Origin: Solen grandis
Lineage: Eukaryota > Mollusca > Bivalvia > Adapedonta > Solenidae
DNA length: 64,000 bases
Assembly: GCA_021229015.1 (NCBI GenBank)
Contig: CM037778.1
Span: 87,884,079-87,948,078 of the forward strand
Direction of reading: 5' to 3'
Numbering within the stretch: the first letter of the stretch is position 1; every line of letters begins with the position of its first letter. The position numbers and the translations under genes were made by a program. Shown here in pieces: positions 1 to 10,681 of this stretch. The notes under the pieces are model-generated. The model was not told where the DNA came from and made no database searches. It saw only the letters and a list, made by a program, of their open reading frames with translations.

Positions 1-640
1 CGTCAAATCTGACATTATATGACGTTACATTAATATGAAATACCTTGCATTCAAAAGCTCATGGATTGATGTATATGCCATTATATTTCCATGGTCCTGG
101 GAACTTTACAACATATTTAAATTAACGCGAAGATATAAGAAATTCGTTTTTACCTTATACGTCATATGCGAAAATTCAAAAGCTCATGGATTGATGTATA
201 TGCCATTATATTTCCATGGTCCTGGGAATTTTATAAAATCTTCACAGAATGTTAAAGCACACTTAGAGACCTATAATCTGTTTCTAATATCAGCTGTGTA
301 CCTCATTTCGAAGCGATTTTATACGTATTTGAAATTTGACGTCAATGGTTCGAATCTTGGATTCGCCATAGAACCATTGCCATTTCGAATTTTGGAAAAA
401 CGGACATCGGTATGCACAACTAGAGCCTAACATACATATTCTGTGAAATTTTAATAAAAATCGATCCAGAAATAATGGCTGTAGACCGCGTACAAACCTT
501 TTCACCTGACGTCAAATCTGACGTTATATGACGTCATATAAATATGAAATTTATTGCATCCGGAAGCACATGGTTTGAAATATATGCCATACAATTTTCA
601 TTGTTTGAGTCAATGGCAACACATCGAAATTAACACAAAT
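1..640 (-). repeat. CRE-rich ~430-bp unit family C (partial array)
   Basis: This is a partial array of the diverged 430-460 bp unit seen throughout the window. Hallmarks in order are a GGTTCGAATCTTGGATTC string (near 347), a 'cggacatcggtatgcacaac' segment, 'aatggctgtagaccgcgtac' (473-493) and clustered TGACGT palindromes (505-540). The reverse complement of the same order recurs at 44.7-45.1 kb and in a longer array at 52.8-55.7 kb. I assign minus orientation relative to the hairpin-end at 642-667. No protein is supported; the 131-codon open frame here is low-complexity and overlaps an internal duplication. Confidence 0.75.
51..228. repeat. 53-bp direct duplication
   Basis: The segment 51-103 is repeated without change at 176-228, an offset of 125 bases. 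It starts with tcaaaagctcatgg and ends with ggtcctgggaa. The intervening bases carry TTTAAATTAACGCG and a TTACGTCATATG variant. The lack of divergence, compared with the heavy divergence among the ~450-bp units, suggests a recent local duplication. Confidence 0.85.
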
Positions 641-641
641 A

Positions 642-667
642 GTAGATGTCATTCGTCTAAACGAATG
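642..667 (-). mobile_element. Hairpin terminus, copy 1 (Helitron-like 3' end)
   Basis: On the minus strand this reads GCAGAAAGTCCTAT, then an imperfect palindrome CATTCGTTTAGACGAATG (650-667), then ACAT and CTAC. Other copies end ACATCTAG followed by T. A subterminal hairpin followed within about 10 bases by CTRR and a T is the known 3' signature of Helitron-type elements; here the last R is mutated to C. The next 100 bases (690-790) match the sequence next to the hairpins at 44.6 and 52.8 kb. Confidence 0.55.
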
Positions 668-789
668 ATAGGACTTTCTGCAACCTGTGTTAATGCAAAA
701 AGCAGAAATAGAAGTTTCATGTAATGACTCACCTCTGGTAGTATTTCATGTTCATGCTGAACAAATGACATTATATTCCGCGAAAATAA

Positions 790-1995
790 GCGAATAAAAA
801 AATATTAGGAATAATAGTAGAAGTAGTATGCTTATGACGTCATATGACGTCTCGACATAAAATATATTAAGAAATTAGTTCTTTAACCCTAAATTTTTGG
901 TCCTATGTTCGAATCTTACTTCAGCAACAATACTTCGGTTTTTCGGAATCAAGGTTAGTGACAAAATATTCACACCTTAGTTTCAAGATGTACCATCTGT
1001 AAAAATTTGAAGAAAATCTGATCATAAATGGCGGCTGTAGAGCGCGAACACCATTTTCACTATTTTTAGCTCTGACGTCACGTGACGTCATAGGGTGCTG
1101 AAAATGTTGCTGCTCAAAAGCGCATACTTTACTGCAATAACTCTGAAATTTTCATTATTCTGAGCAACTGGCTCATGTCGAAATCATTGCCCCACATTAA
1201 AATTAAGTGGTATGCTTATGACGTCCTATGACGTCACGATTCAAAATATTTGTAGGAATGCTGCAGAACTGCAAACTGTGTAAGTTTCAACTTCCTATCT
1301 CATCCTGAAGCTCTTCAATCCTAAATGAAATTTTTGGTCCTATGTTCGAATCTTACTTCAGCCACAGAACTTCGGTTTTTCGGAATTAAGGTTAGCTGGC
1401 AGGATATGCACACCTTAGTTTCAAGGTGTACCATCTGTGTAAATTTGAAGAAAATCCGACCATAAATGGCGGCTGTAGAGCGCGAAAACCATTTTTCACT
1501 ATTTTTAGCTGTTACGTCACATGACGTCATAGGGTGCTGAAGATGCTTTTGTTCAAAAGCGCATACTTTACTGTCATAACTCTGAAATGTTCATTATTCT
1601 GAACAACTGGCATCATTTCGAATCATTGCCCTAAAATAAAAATTAAGAAGTATGCTTATGACGTCACATGACGTCATATGACGTCATGACTCAATTTATA
1701 TGAAGAAATTCTGCAGAACTGCAAACTGTGTAAGTTTCAACTTTCTTTCTCATCCTGAAGCTCTTTAAATCCTAAAATGAAATTTTCGGTCCTATGTTCG
1801 AATCTTATTCAGCAACAGAACTTCGGTCTTTCGGAATTTCGGTTAGCTGACAGGATATGCACACCTTAGTTTCAAAATGTACCATCTGTGAAAATTTGAA
1901 GAAAATCCGACCATAAATGGCGGCTGTAGAGCGCGAACATCATTTTCACTATTTTTAGCTGTGACGTAATGTGACGTCATAGGGTGCTGAAAATC
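790..1995 (-). repeat. CRE-rich ~445-bp unit family A, array 1
   Basis: About three units with an easily seen period: the string 'aaatggcggctgtagagcgcgaa' recurs near 1026, 1465 and 1915 (about 440-450 bases apart). Each unit contains a TGACGTCAcaTGACGTCA-type cluster, a block 'aagtttcaactt...catcctgaagctctt', the B-box-like GTTCGAATC, and 'cttcggttttcggaat'. Family A occurs reverse-complemented at 42.4-44.5 kb and 50.9-52.6 kb. Consensus here is clean, with most CRE palindromes intact. Confidence 0.85.
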
Positions 1996-3020
1996 ATTGA
2001 AATCAAATTTCATCACGTGACTAATAACCCATAAAAATTTCATCGTCCTATGACTATTGCAACATATCAAAATAAGCGTTTTTTAGGAAGAAGAAAAGAA
2101 TAATAATAATGAAAAAATTACGTCACGTGACGTCATATGACGTTTATTTTCACATAATTGTTAAGACACCCAGAGACCTACTAACTGACAAAATTTCAAC
2201 ATTCTATCTCAAATAGGACTGATTTTTTAAGCATTTAAAAATTTACGACCTTGGTTCGAATCTTGGAATCGCTATAAAAACCTTGGGCTTTTCGAATTTT
2301 GAAAAACGGACACCGGGAGCACAACTAGAACTTAATATACACATTCTGTGAAAATTTCATGTAAATCGGTCCATTAATAATGGATCTGGACAGTGTACAA
2401 ACTTTTGTTGCATATTTCAAATGTGACGTCATATGACGTCATAGGCATATGAAAATCACAGAAATCTAAATTTCAGCGTTGGAAGCATGTGTCATTAAAT
2501 TTTCATTGCCCTTCGACAGTTTCAACATATAGAAATATTCTTGTTAATATTAGAAATACATTAACATGTAATGACGTCACGGGACGTCATATGACATTTA
2601 TTTTCACAAAATAATTAAAAACTTCTAAACACCTATATACTGACTAAATATCAACTTTCTATCTTAAATAGGACAGATTTTATAAGCATTTAAAAATTTA
2701 CGACCTTGGTTCGAATCTTGGATTCGCTATAGAACCATGGACTTTTCGAATTTTGAAAAACGGACACCGGGATGCACATCTAGAACTTAATATAGACAAT
2801 CTGTGAAATTTGATGAAAAATCGGTTTCACAAACAATGGCTGTAGACCGCGTACAAACTTTTGTAGCAAATTTCAAATGTGACGTCATATGACGTCATAG
2901 GAATATGAAAATCATAGAAACCCAAAATTTCCTCACGTGACTAATAAGTCATAAAATTTTTATCGTCCTAGGAGTATTGCAACATAGAAAAATAAGCGTT
3001 TAGTTAGGAAGAAAAAAAGA
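1996..3020 (-). repeat. CRE-rich ~455-bp unit family B, array 1
   Basis: A junction segment (about 1996-2105, 'aatcatcacgtgactaataaccc...aataagcg' followed by a TAATAAT microsatellite) leads into two family B units. Landmarks are TGACGTCACGTGACGTCA near 2113 and related strings near 2570, 'ttacgaccttggttcgaatcttgg' near 2240 and 2698, and 'aatggctgtagaccgcg' near 2836. B shares the order of its landmarks with families A and C, so all three are probably diverged forms of a single ancestral unit. Confidence 0.85.
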
Positions 3021-3024
3021 ATAA

Positions 3025-3050
3025 CTAGATGTCATTCGTTTAAACGAATG
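3025..3050 (-). mobile_element. Hairpin terminus, copy 2 (Helitron-like 3' end)
   Basis: This is the best preserved copy. CATTCGTTTAAACGAATG (3033-3050) is a perfect 18-base palindrome. On the minus strand it is preceded by TTGCAGAAAGTCCTAT and followed by ACAT, CTAG (3025-3028) and T. The arrangement of hairpin, short spacer, CTAG and T is what Helitron-type 3' ends look like. No Rep/helicase is visible, so this would be a non-autonomous element. Confidence 0.6.
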
Positions 3051-4190
3051 ATAGGACTTTCTGCAACATCTGCTTTATATAGTATATATAGAAGATGACA
3101 TAATAGATAATCTGTCCAAATTGCAACTTTCTATCTCCTCTATTTCTATACCGCCCATATCTTGCACATGTAGTTTACATACAACATTTATACTATGTCA
3201 TATGACATGAAAGAAAAATGAAACAGTGTTCAAATGTAAGTTTCTAACTTTCATCACACATAGAATTTCATCACTCCAGCTCAGTTGTAACCTTGTTTAA
3301 TTTTAGCCTCATTAGGAAGAAGTATTGAATATTGTATAGTGCTATATCCTTTCGACACCTGTAACGTAGTTTAATCGTATTTAGCGATTTTTGGCGTGTT
3401 TGGGCTTCCGTAGTTTTGCCATAAATTCCTGGAATTTCGAACTATGGTGATATTTTGAAAGGTAACATCCCAGCCTACAAACTGATGCAATATGAAATCG
3501 TTAGCATAACAATGCAGTTTTTAGATGGTCTAAAATGTGGGGCTGCGTGTGAATTTTTCAAGGCTTGCAAACTGCTCGCTAGCTACATAGTGTTGCAAAT
3601 ACGGATTTTTGTCTTGTGCCGTTGTACATGTATTAACTTCAATGCTTATTTTGGCAACAGTCAACATTCGCCAAAAAAACAAAACAACAAAAAAAAAAAA
3701 CAAAATAAAGATATAGCCCATCAATTGCAATTTTATTTTTTTTTTTTTTTTTTTTTTTTAAGTCGTTGCGCAAGTATTAAGCCTGGTGACCCCTGCGCGT
3801 GACCTTTTCCATATTTTTATGATGCATGATTATGAAATATCTTATTTTCCATGTAACTTTCTTATATGAAGTCCAATTTTAATAAACTGGTACCGTTAGA
3901 AAGCTCTTAAAACATGCTACATTTTATACGCATAATGTATAAACTTATCTTCAGTCGTTTCTGAGATATTGACTGTTAAAACCTCAAGAAAACAGCATAT
4001 TATCAGCAAAATTAGCTTCATTTCATTTAGTTTTTTTGCTTATAACTTTGTATTGCGTAAACCAATTTAAATAAACTAAATATCTTTGGAAACGTCAATT
4101 ATTCAGCTATAATTTTTATTCATACATATATTTACAAAAATCGATATTTATTGAGATATGGCTACATATATGCAGTAGGGGTGAAATCAA
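3051..4190 (-). repeat. 1.1-kb module X, copy 1
   Basis: A non-tandem stretch found three times in the window: here, and in reverse complement at about 39386-40524 and 49845-50835. Each copy runs from a hairpin terminus to a segment near 'caaaatttcctcacgtg'. It contains a T-rich tract (3733-3760), 'gcctggtgacccctgcgcgtgacc' near 3781-3803, and 'ataaactggtaccgttagaaag' near 3884. It lacks the CRE clusters of neighbouring units. The 115-codon open frame across it reads through poly-A and poly-T tracts and is not conserved in the other copies, so I do not call a gene. Confidence 0.8.
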
Positions 4191-6080
4191 AATTTCCTCA
4201 CGTGCCTAATAACCCATAAACATTTCATCGTCCTAGGGCTATTGCAGCATATTAAAATAAGCGTTTAGTTAGGAAGAAGAAAAGAATAATAATAATAAAC
4301 AAATGACGTCACGTGACGTCATGTAACGTTTATTTTCACATAATTGTTAAGACACCCAGAGACCTACTAACTGACAAATTTCAAACTTTCTATCTCAAAT
4401 AGGACAGTTTTTATAAGCATTTAAATATTGACGTCATTGGTTCGAATCTTGGATCCGCCATATATGCTTGGACTTTTCGAATTTGAAAAACGGACACCGG
4501 CATACACAATAAAAACGTAATAATACACACTCTGTGAAAATTTGATGAAAATCGGCCCATTAATAATGGCTCTGGACCCGTGTACAAACTTTTGTAGTCA
4601 ATTTCAAATGTGACGTCATATGACGTCATAGGCTTCTGAAAATTATTGAAATCGAAATTTCAGCGTCTGAATCATTTGTCATTAAATTTTCATTGCCCTT
4701 CGATAATTTCAACATATAGAAATACTCTTGTTAATATTAAAAATACATTCATATAATGACGTCACGTGACGTCATATGACGTTTCTTTTCACCAAAATGT
4801 TAAAGACCCTTAGAGACCTATATACTGACAAATATCACTTTTCTATCTTAATAGGACCGATTTTATAAGCATTTAAAAATTTACGACCTTGGTTCGAATC
4901 TTGAATTCGCTATGAAACCATGGACTTTTCGAATTTTGAAAAACGGACACCAAGATGCACAACTAGAACTTAATATACACATTCTCTGAAATTTGATGAA
5001 AATCGGCCCATTAATAATGGCTCTGGACCGTGTTCAAACTTTCGTAGTCAATTTCAAATGTGACGTCATATGACGTCATAGGCTTCTGAACATCATTGAA
5101 ATCGAAATATCAGCATCTGAAGGTTGCGGCATTAAATTTTCATTGCACTTCAAAAATTTCATCATATAGAAATAATCTTGTTAGAATTAGAAATTCATTA
5201 TCATATAATGACGTCACGTGACGTCATATGACATTTATTTTCACAAAATGTTTAAGACTCCCAGAGACCTATATACTGACCCAATATCATCTTTCTATCT
5301 CATATAGGACCGATTTTTATAAGAATTTGAAAATTTACGACCTTGGTTCGAATCTTGGAATCGCTATAGAACCATGGACTTTTCGAATTTTGAAAAACGG
5401 ACACCGGGATGCACAACTAGAACTTAATATTCACATTCTGTGAAAATTTCATGAAAATCGGTTCATTAATAATGGCTCTGGACCGCGTACAAACTTTTGT
5501 TGCATATTCAAGTGTGACGTCATATGACGTCATAGGCACATGAAAATCATAGAAATCAAATTTTTAGCGATTGAAGCATGTGTCATTAAATTTTCATTGC
5601 CCTTCGACAATTTCAACATATAGAAATACTCTTGTTAATATTAGAAATACAATATCATATAATGACGTCACGTGACGTCATATGAACATTTATTTTCACA
5701 AAATGTTTAAAACTTCTTAGAGACCTATATACTGACTAAATATCAACTTTCTATCTTAAATAGGACAGATTTTATAAGCATTTAAAAAATGTACGACCTT
5801 GGTTCGAATCTTGGATTCGCTATAGAACCATGGACTTTTCGAATTTTAAAAAACAGACACCGGGATGCACAACTAGAACTTAATATACACAATCTGTGAA
5901 AATTTTATGAAAATCGGTTCACAAACAATGGCTGTAGACCGCGTACAAACTTTTGTAGCATATTTCAAATGTGACGTCATTGACGTCATATGCAAATGAA
6001 AATCATAGAAATCAAAATTTCATCGCATCAAGTATTTGCCATTAAAATTTCATGGCCCTGGGACCATTGCAATATGCTTA
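4191..6080 (-). repeat. CRE-rich ~455-bp unit family B, array 2
   Basis: Four tandem units, spaced by 'aatggctctggaccgtgt' or 'aatggctgtagaccgcg' near 4566, 5017, 5472 and 5926 (about 450-455 bases). Each has TGACGTCACGTGACGTCATATGACGT-like clusters (for example near 4304, 4758, 5210, 5664) and a second TGACGTCATATGACGTCA near 4611, 5060, 5515 and 5970. GGTTCGAATCTT recurs near 4438, 4890, 5345 and 5800. The array ends at 'ttaaattaacgctcagtttggaag' and a GAA/AGA-rich stretch. Confidence 0.9.
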
Positions 6081-6119
6081 AATTAACGCTCAGTTTGGAA
6101 GAAAAAAGAATAAGAAGAA

Positions 6120-6790
6120 AAAAAAAACATAAAAAAACCAAAAGGACTTTCGGGGTTTAGGCAGAAAGCCTTAAGAAGAAGAAGAAGAATAAACAGAAAA
6201 ACCCCAAGGGGGCTTTTGCCAAAGGGCAGAAATCCTAATTAAAAATAAAAATAAAAACGAAAAAAACCCCAAATAGGACTTTCTGCTTTAGGCAGAAAGC
6301 CCCAATAAAAAAAAAACAAACCCAAAGGACTTTCTGCCAAAAGGGGCAGAAAGTCCTAATAAAAAAAAAACAGTAAAAACCCCAATAGGACAGTAGGCAG
6401 AAAGTCCTAAAAAGAAGAAAAAGAAGAAAACAGTAAAAACCAATAGGACTTTCTGCTATAGAAAAGCCCTAAAAAAAAAACAGTAAAAAACCCAATGGAC
6501 TTTCTGCCGAAAAGGGCAGAGAGCCCTAATTAAAAAACAGTAAAACCCAATAGGACATCTCCCAAAAGGGGAGAAAGTCCTAATAAAAACATTACAAACC
6601 CCAATAGGATTTTGCCTGTAGGCGAAATCCTTAAAATAAAAAAAAAAAACCAATAGGACTTTTTTAAAAAAAGGGGGGCAAAAGTCCTAATAAGAATAAA
6701 CATAACAAACCCTTACGTTTTCCGCGGGTTTTTGCGGAAACCCGTAAAATAAACATAAAAAACCTTATTTCCGCAGGTTTGCGAAAGCCA
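6120..6790. repeat. Hairpin-unit minisatellite, copy 1
   Basis: About ten irregular units of roughly 55-65 bases. Each unit holds an inverted pair AGGACTTTCTGCC ... GGCAGAAAGTCCT with a short loop, separated by A-rich spacers containing 'acagtaaaaaacccaat'. Individual units have lost one arm or gained homopolymers. The reverse complement of the array lies at 37085-37985, and one unit follows the hairpin at 44597. The stem sequence equals the GCAGAAAGTCCTAT that sits next to the 18-bp hairpin termini. Confidence 0.85.
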
Positions 6791-8380
6791 AAAAAATTAA
6801 AGTTATCCACTATCATTATATTGTGATCATGGTCCATCAAAAATCGTGAATTTTAAACTCAGACTTTCAGCAAAAAAGCCTTTTACTTAAAGTCAATGGA
6901 TGTCTCTGCACTGTTTTTTTAAAAGCTTTTGGGAAGAATTTGATGAACGGGGGGTTTTTTTAAATTCGATGATGGGGGTTTGGGACTTACACGATCTCGA
7001 TTTCGTTTTAAATTTTTTCAGACTTAAAAGAATAATTACACAGTTGGAAATTAAAAAAAAAAAAGAAAAGGGGGAAATTTTGCCCCATTTTTTAACTAAT
7101 TAAGGCTATCCAATGGTTACAATGGGAAAAAAGGGGGTTTAAAATGGTTGCCCTGGTTTACAAAAAAAACACAGGGATTTGTTTGTGAGACTGTTTTGCG
7201 AACAGCGACGTGGCCATCATTTGAGGGGAAAAACCCTTTTAAAATTTTTCGCGCTAAAAACGGGGATAGTGCATAGTTTAGGGGGAACTTACCCGGTAAA
7301 GATGCCTGCCATTTTTTTTCTCTTTGGGTATTCTTAATAAAAACTCGGTTATCAAGAGGGAAAGCTCTTCACTCTGCGTAAACGCTGTTCCTGTGAAAAT
7401 AATCTCAGACACATTAAGGTCGTCCGGGAATCTGCAAAGAAATCTTGAAGTTTAACCCCCAAAAGTCGCTTGCATGGGGTTTCCAAACGGACACAAAAGG
7501 GCATTTTTTCCTCGTTTATTTTTATTGATGCCCCTTTTCCCCCGGCTGTCACTGACGGTTTTTGTTCTTCATTCCCTAGGGCTGAGAAACCCAATATTTT
7601 CTCCCCCCGGGAAAAAGCCACATCTTTATAAACTTACATATTCGGGGTAAATGATCTGAAATTTTGAACCGTACAAAGGGTCGCGATTTTTTGTGATTTT
7701 TACAAAGAGTTCAAGGCGATTTTTTCCGATGATGAAATAATTCGCCCGGTGTCGTAAAAATTTTGGGGTAACAGCAAGAGGAGGTCTTTTTTTAAACTTT
7801 TTGTTTGGGAAATTCCCTTCTTGAATTGAATCTGCAGAGAAAAAATAGAATCCCACTTTGATTTTCTAAAAGCGAGCAACCCCCGTGTAATTTTTCTTCA
7901 CCCTTGTTTCAAACTGACTGTAAATTTTTTTTTCCCCATACTTTTATTGATCTTCAAAATGGCAACCATTCATTGTTATATACCAAAATATATTTAAACC
8001 GAAAAAATTGTACTAACTTCAGCAATTTACCCCAAATTTAAAACAATCTAAAACCCCTGAAATCGGGAAGGGATTTTTTAAAAAGAATGCAGTGTGAAGT
8101 TGCTCGTGTGTTTTTCATATTTTACACATGTATTAGAGATGATTTAGCGATAAATTTGTTATCATTTTGAATGATATAGTGTTGTTTTGTCCCCTAAAAA
8201 AAAAAAAAAACAGAGGAAAATGTTGATTTTAAAGGTGAAAAAAGAACTAAAAACAAAAAATTTTTTTTGTTCCTTTATCGGGTGGATTGACAAGTTTTCA
8301 TCAAGAAAATTTTTCCCCTGAATAATTGCTGTGTGATTGCAGTAGTGTTGCAGTTTTTTTAAAACGTCAGTGATGTGCTT
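6791..8380. other. No recognisable gene
   Basis: AT-rich sequence with long A, T and G runs. Open frames of 67-89 codons on both strands (for example 7352-7621 minus) lack any motif I recognise and overlap one another. Short islands of higher complexity (7180-7300, 7360-7620) may be eroded mobile-element sequence, but I cannot assign them. Confidence 0.5.
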
Positions 8381-8619
8381 TGTTTTTTAACCTTTTCCCT
8401 GTTTTTGTTTTTTAAAACAATGACTGAGAAGCACTGAAAAAAAATGTCGGGGAAAATTTTCAAAATTCAGGACAACCCCCAAACCCAAAAAAAAAAACAA
8501 CAAAAAACCCAAAAAATTTAAACCAGGACCCAGGGAACCTCCATCAAAAACCAAAAGGACGCATTCTGAGGTTTTAGTAATGAAAGCATTTTGGGGGGGC
8601 ATGAGTACAATACAAAACC

Positions 8620-9520
8620 GCTAGAAAAAATGTCAGGTGAAATAAGCCAATTAGGAAATTTTAAAATGAAGCCCAAATTCTAAAAAAAGAAGATATTTTA
8701 AAATTAATCACTGCAAAAAGTACCAAAATTCTTAAAGGCAATGGAAGAAAGATAAAAAAAGATATAGAAAAAAAGGTAAACGCCCAAAAGGGAGAAATTG
8801 TCTGATCCACGAAGGACTCAAATTTTAAAATGATAAATGAAAGATGAAAATAAACTCAATACTGAAAAAATTACAGAAAAAAAAATAAAAAAAAAAAGAG
8901 GGGAAAAGACAGTCAGTTATGACAAAAAAAAACAAAGAAGAAAAAAAAATGGCCAACTATAATGAACAATATTCACGGAATAATAACATCAAGCTTTATG
9001 GGTTCCCGAAGATAAAGATGAAAGGGAAAAGATGTGCTGGTAAACAAGGCATGTACACTGGTTTCATGACAAGAGTCGAGGTAAAAAACCCGGGGGGTTT
9101 TAGTTATACACCGGATTCCAAAGTAACGTGGAGGAAGGGACCTTTTCATTTTTCAAAACGCAAAACAACAATGTGAAATCAAGTCATGGGGAAAAAAGGA
9201 AAAACGTCGAAGCGCCGGTTTCAGGGGTTGTGGGTGATATAACCCCAAAAATTTAAAAAAATGACTCATTAACGGACTTTTCCAGCCCTTTAAAAAATTT
9301 TTAAAAGGGTGGGATTTCAATGGTTCTGTGTTTGGACTTACAAAGAGTCAAAAACGCCCGAAGTTTGACCCAAAATTTAAAATATAGGGGAAGTTATAAG
9401 AAATTTTTTTGGGCCAACCCACAATCAGGGAAAAAACTGTTTTGCTGCCTGAAGCTTTTTGGGATGTACCCCAAACTTACCATAAAGGAAAGTCCAACAT
9501 ACATATGTAATTTTTAAATT
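8620..9520 (+). pseudogene. LINE ORF1-like relic (coiled-coil/RRM-type)
   Basis: Across shifting plus-strand frames, a lysine/glutamate-rich stretch (about 8690-8940) suggests a coiled coil. It is followed at about 8960-9010 by N-E-Q-Y-S-R-N-N-N-I-K-L-Y-G-F, the 'EQYSRRNN-I-IYG' motif that ends the coiled coil of ORF1-type proteins in many non-LTR retrotransposons. Further on (about 9320-9430) 'RVKNAR...NLKYRGSYKKFF' resembles the RRM-like part of such proteins, where arginines contact nucleic acid. The frame is broken many times, at least partly by homopolymer errors. No reverse transcriptase or endonuclease follows; the next kilobase is AT-rich. An unrelated coiled-coil protein is possible. 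Confidence 0.45.
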
Positions 9521-9928
9521 TTCACCAAACAATTGCATCAAACTAAGAAATTTAAAAATGTTGTTTTATTTTTTGTATACATGTTAATGTGTGTGTTTTT
9601 GTGTTTTGTGGGAAAATGTGTGTATGTGTGAGAAGTGTTTTTTTTTTTTAATTTTTTTTTTTCAAAGAATTAAATAAAAAAACGCATAAATAAACTAGTT
9701 AAAAAAATTACTACATATGACAATTACAAAGCTGGTAAATAATAACCTAATCATTTCCCCAAAAAATTTTTTCATAACGAAAATATTGTCAGTGGCAAGC
9801 AACCCTTTTTTCATCTTTATCATTCAAAATCATTGTTCAGGGAATTTAAACAAATTTTGACGATATACCAATAGAATTTTTTTTTTATATTTACTAATTT
9901 GTGAATTTTTGTTTTTTTTGCCTTTTGG

Positions 9929-9960
<32 letters not shown>

Positions 9961-10469
9961 CTTCTTCAAGATTTTTTAAAGATATGTAATTTCTGTTTAA
10001 TATAGTATATAACAGACCCTTTGGGTACCCCCCTTCCAAAAATAAAAAAATTTTTTACTTCTCGGTGGGAAATTTTTTTCATAACAAGTATTTCTTAAAA
10101 ACCCGGTTGGTTTTTCGTTATAATCAATACATTTTTCCATCATACATATGGCATCTATAAATTTTTTTGTTAAAAAAATATATGTTTACGTTGTTTTAAA
10201 TTTTTTTTTTCTTGTATTGATTTATATTACCTCTTGGATTTTATGATAAATATTTCAATTGAAAAAAACAATTGACAAATACAAAGGGGGGTAATTGTGT
10301 ACATAGAAATAACCCCCCTTTTTCCCACGATTTAAAAACTCACTAAACCAAAAAAAAATTTAATAAAAAAAGTCTTACTATGTGTATGCTCTCCTTTTAA
10401 AATTTAAATGAAACATTTAATTTTTCCCCCAAAAAGTTTTGTTTTTAGTTTGGGGTTTTTATGGGGAAA
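9521..10469. other. AT-rich low-complexity stretch
   Basis: Long poly-T runs (9632-9661, 9931-9960), a TG-rich patch (9590-9640, 'gtgtgtgtttttgtg...tgtgtatgtgtg') and scattered short words. I see no gene, tRNA or clear repeat unit. It ends at the assembly gap. Confidence 0.6.
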
Positions 10470-10569
10470 NNNNNNNNNNNNNNNNNNNNNNNNNNNNNNN
10501 NNNNNNNNNNNNNNNNNNNNNNNNNNNNNNNNNNNNNNNNNNNNNNNNNNNNNNNNNNNNNNNNNNNNN
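10470..10569. other. Assembly gap (100 N)
   Basis: Exactly 100 N bases, the conventional placeholder for a gap of unknown size. Open frames running across it are artefacts. Confidence 0.98.
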
Positions 10570-10681
10570 ATGGTTTTTTTTAGAGTTGAGAAGGATGATA
10601 AATTGAAAATTGGTTTTTGTTGTGAATGTGAATTTTCTAAATTTGCAAAAAAAGCTAAACGATGCAGGCTGGTATAGGAAT

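Noticed and set aside
35..430. 131-codon open frame as a gene
   Set aside because: It spans a 53-bp duplication and a CRE-rich repeat unit; other copies of the unit do not keep the frame.
2100..6000. CRE palindromes as promoter elements of a nearby gene
   Set aside because: No gene lies within reach, and the sites occur in every repeat unit in both orientations. They are reported as a property of the repeat.
6120..6790. Regularly spaced palindromic repeats resembling a CRISPR array
   Set aside because: Spacers are near-identical A-rich strings rather than unique, the repeats are variable, and the surrounding sequence is eukaryotic. It is a minisatellite.
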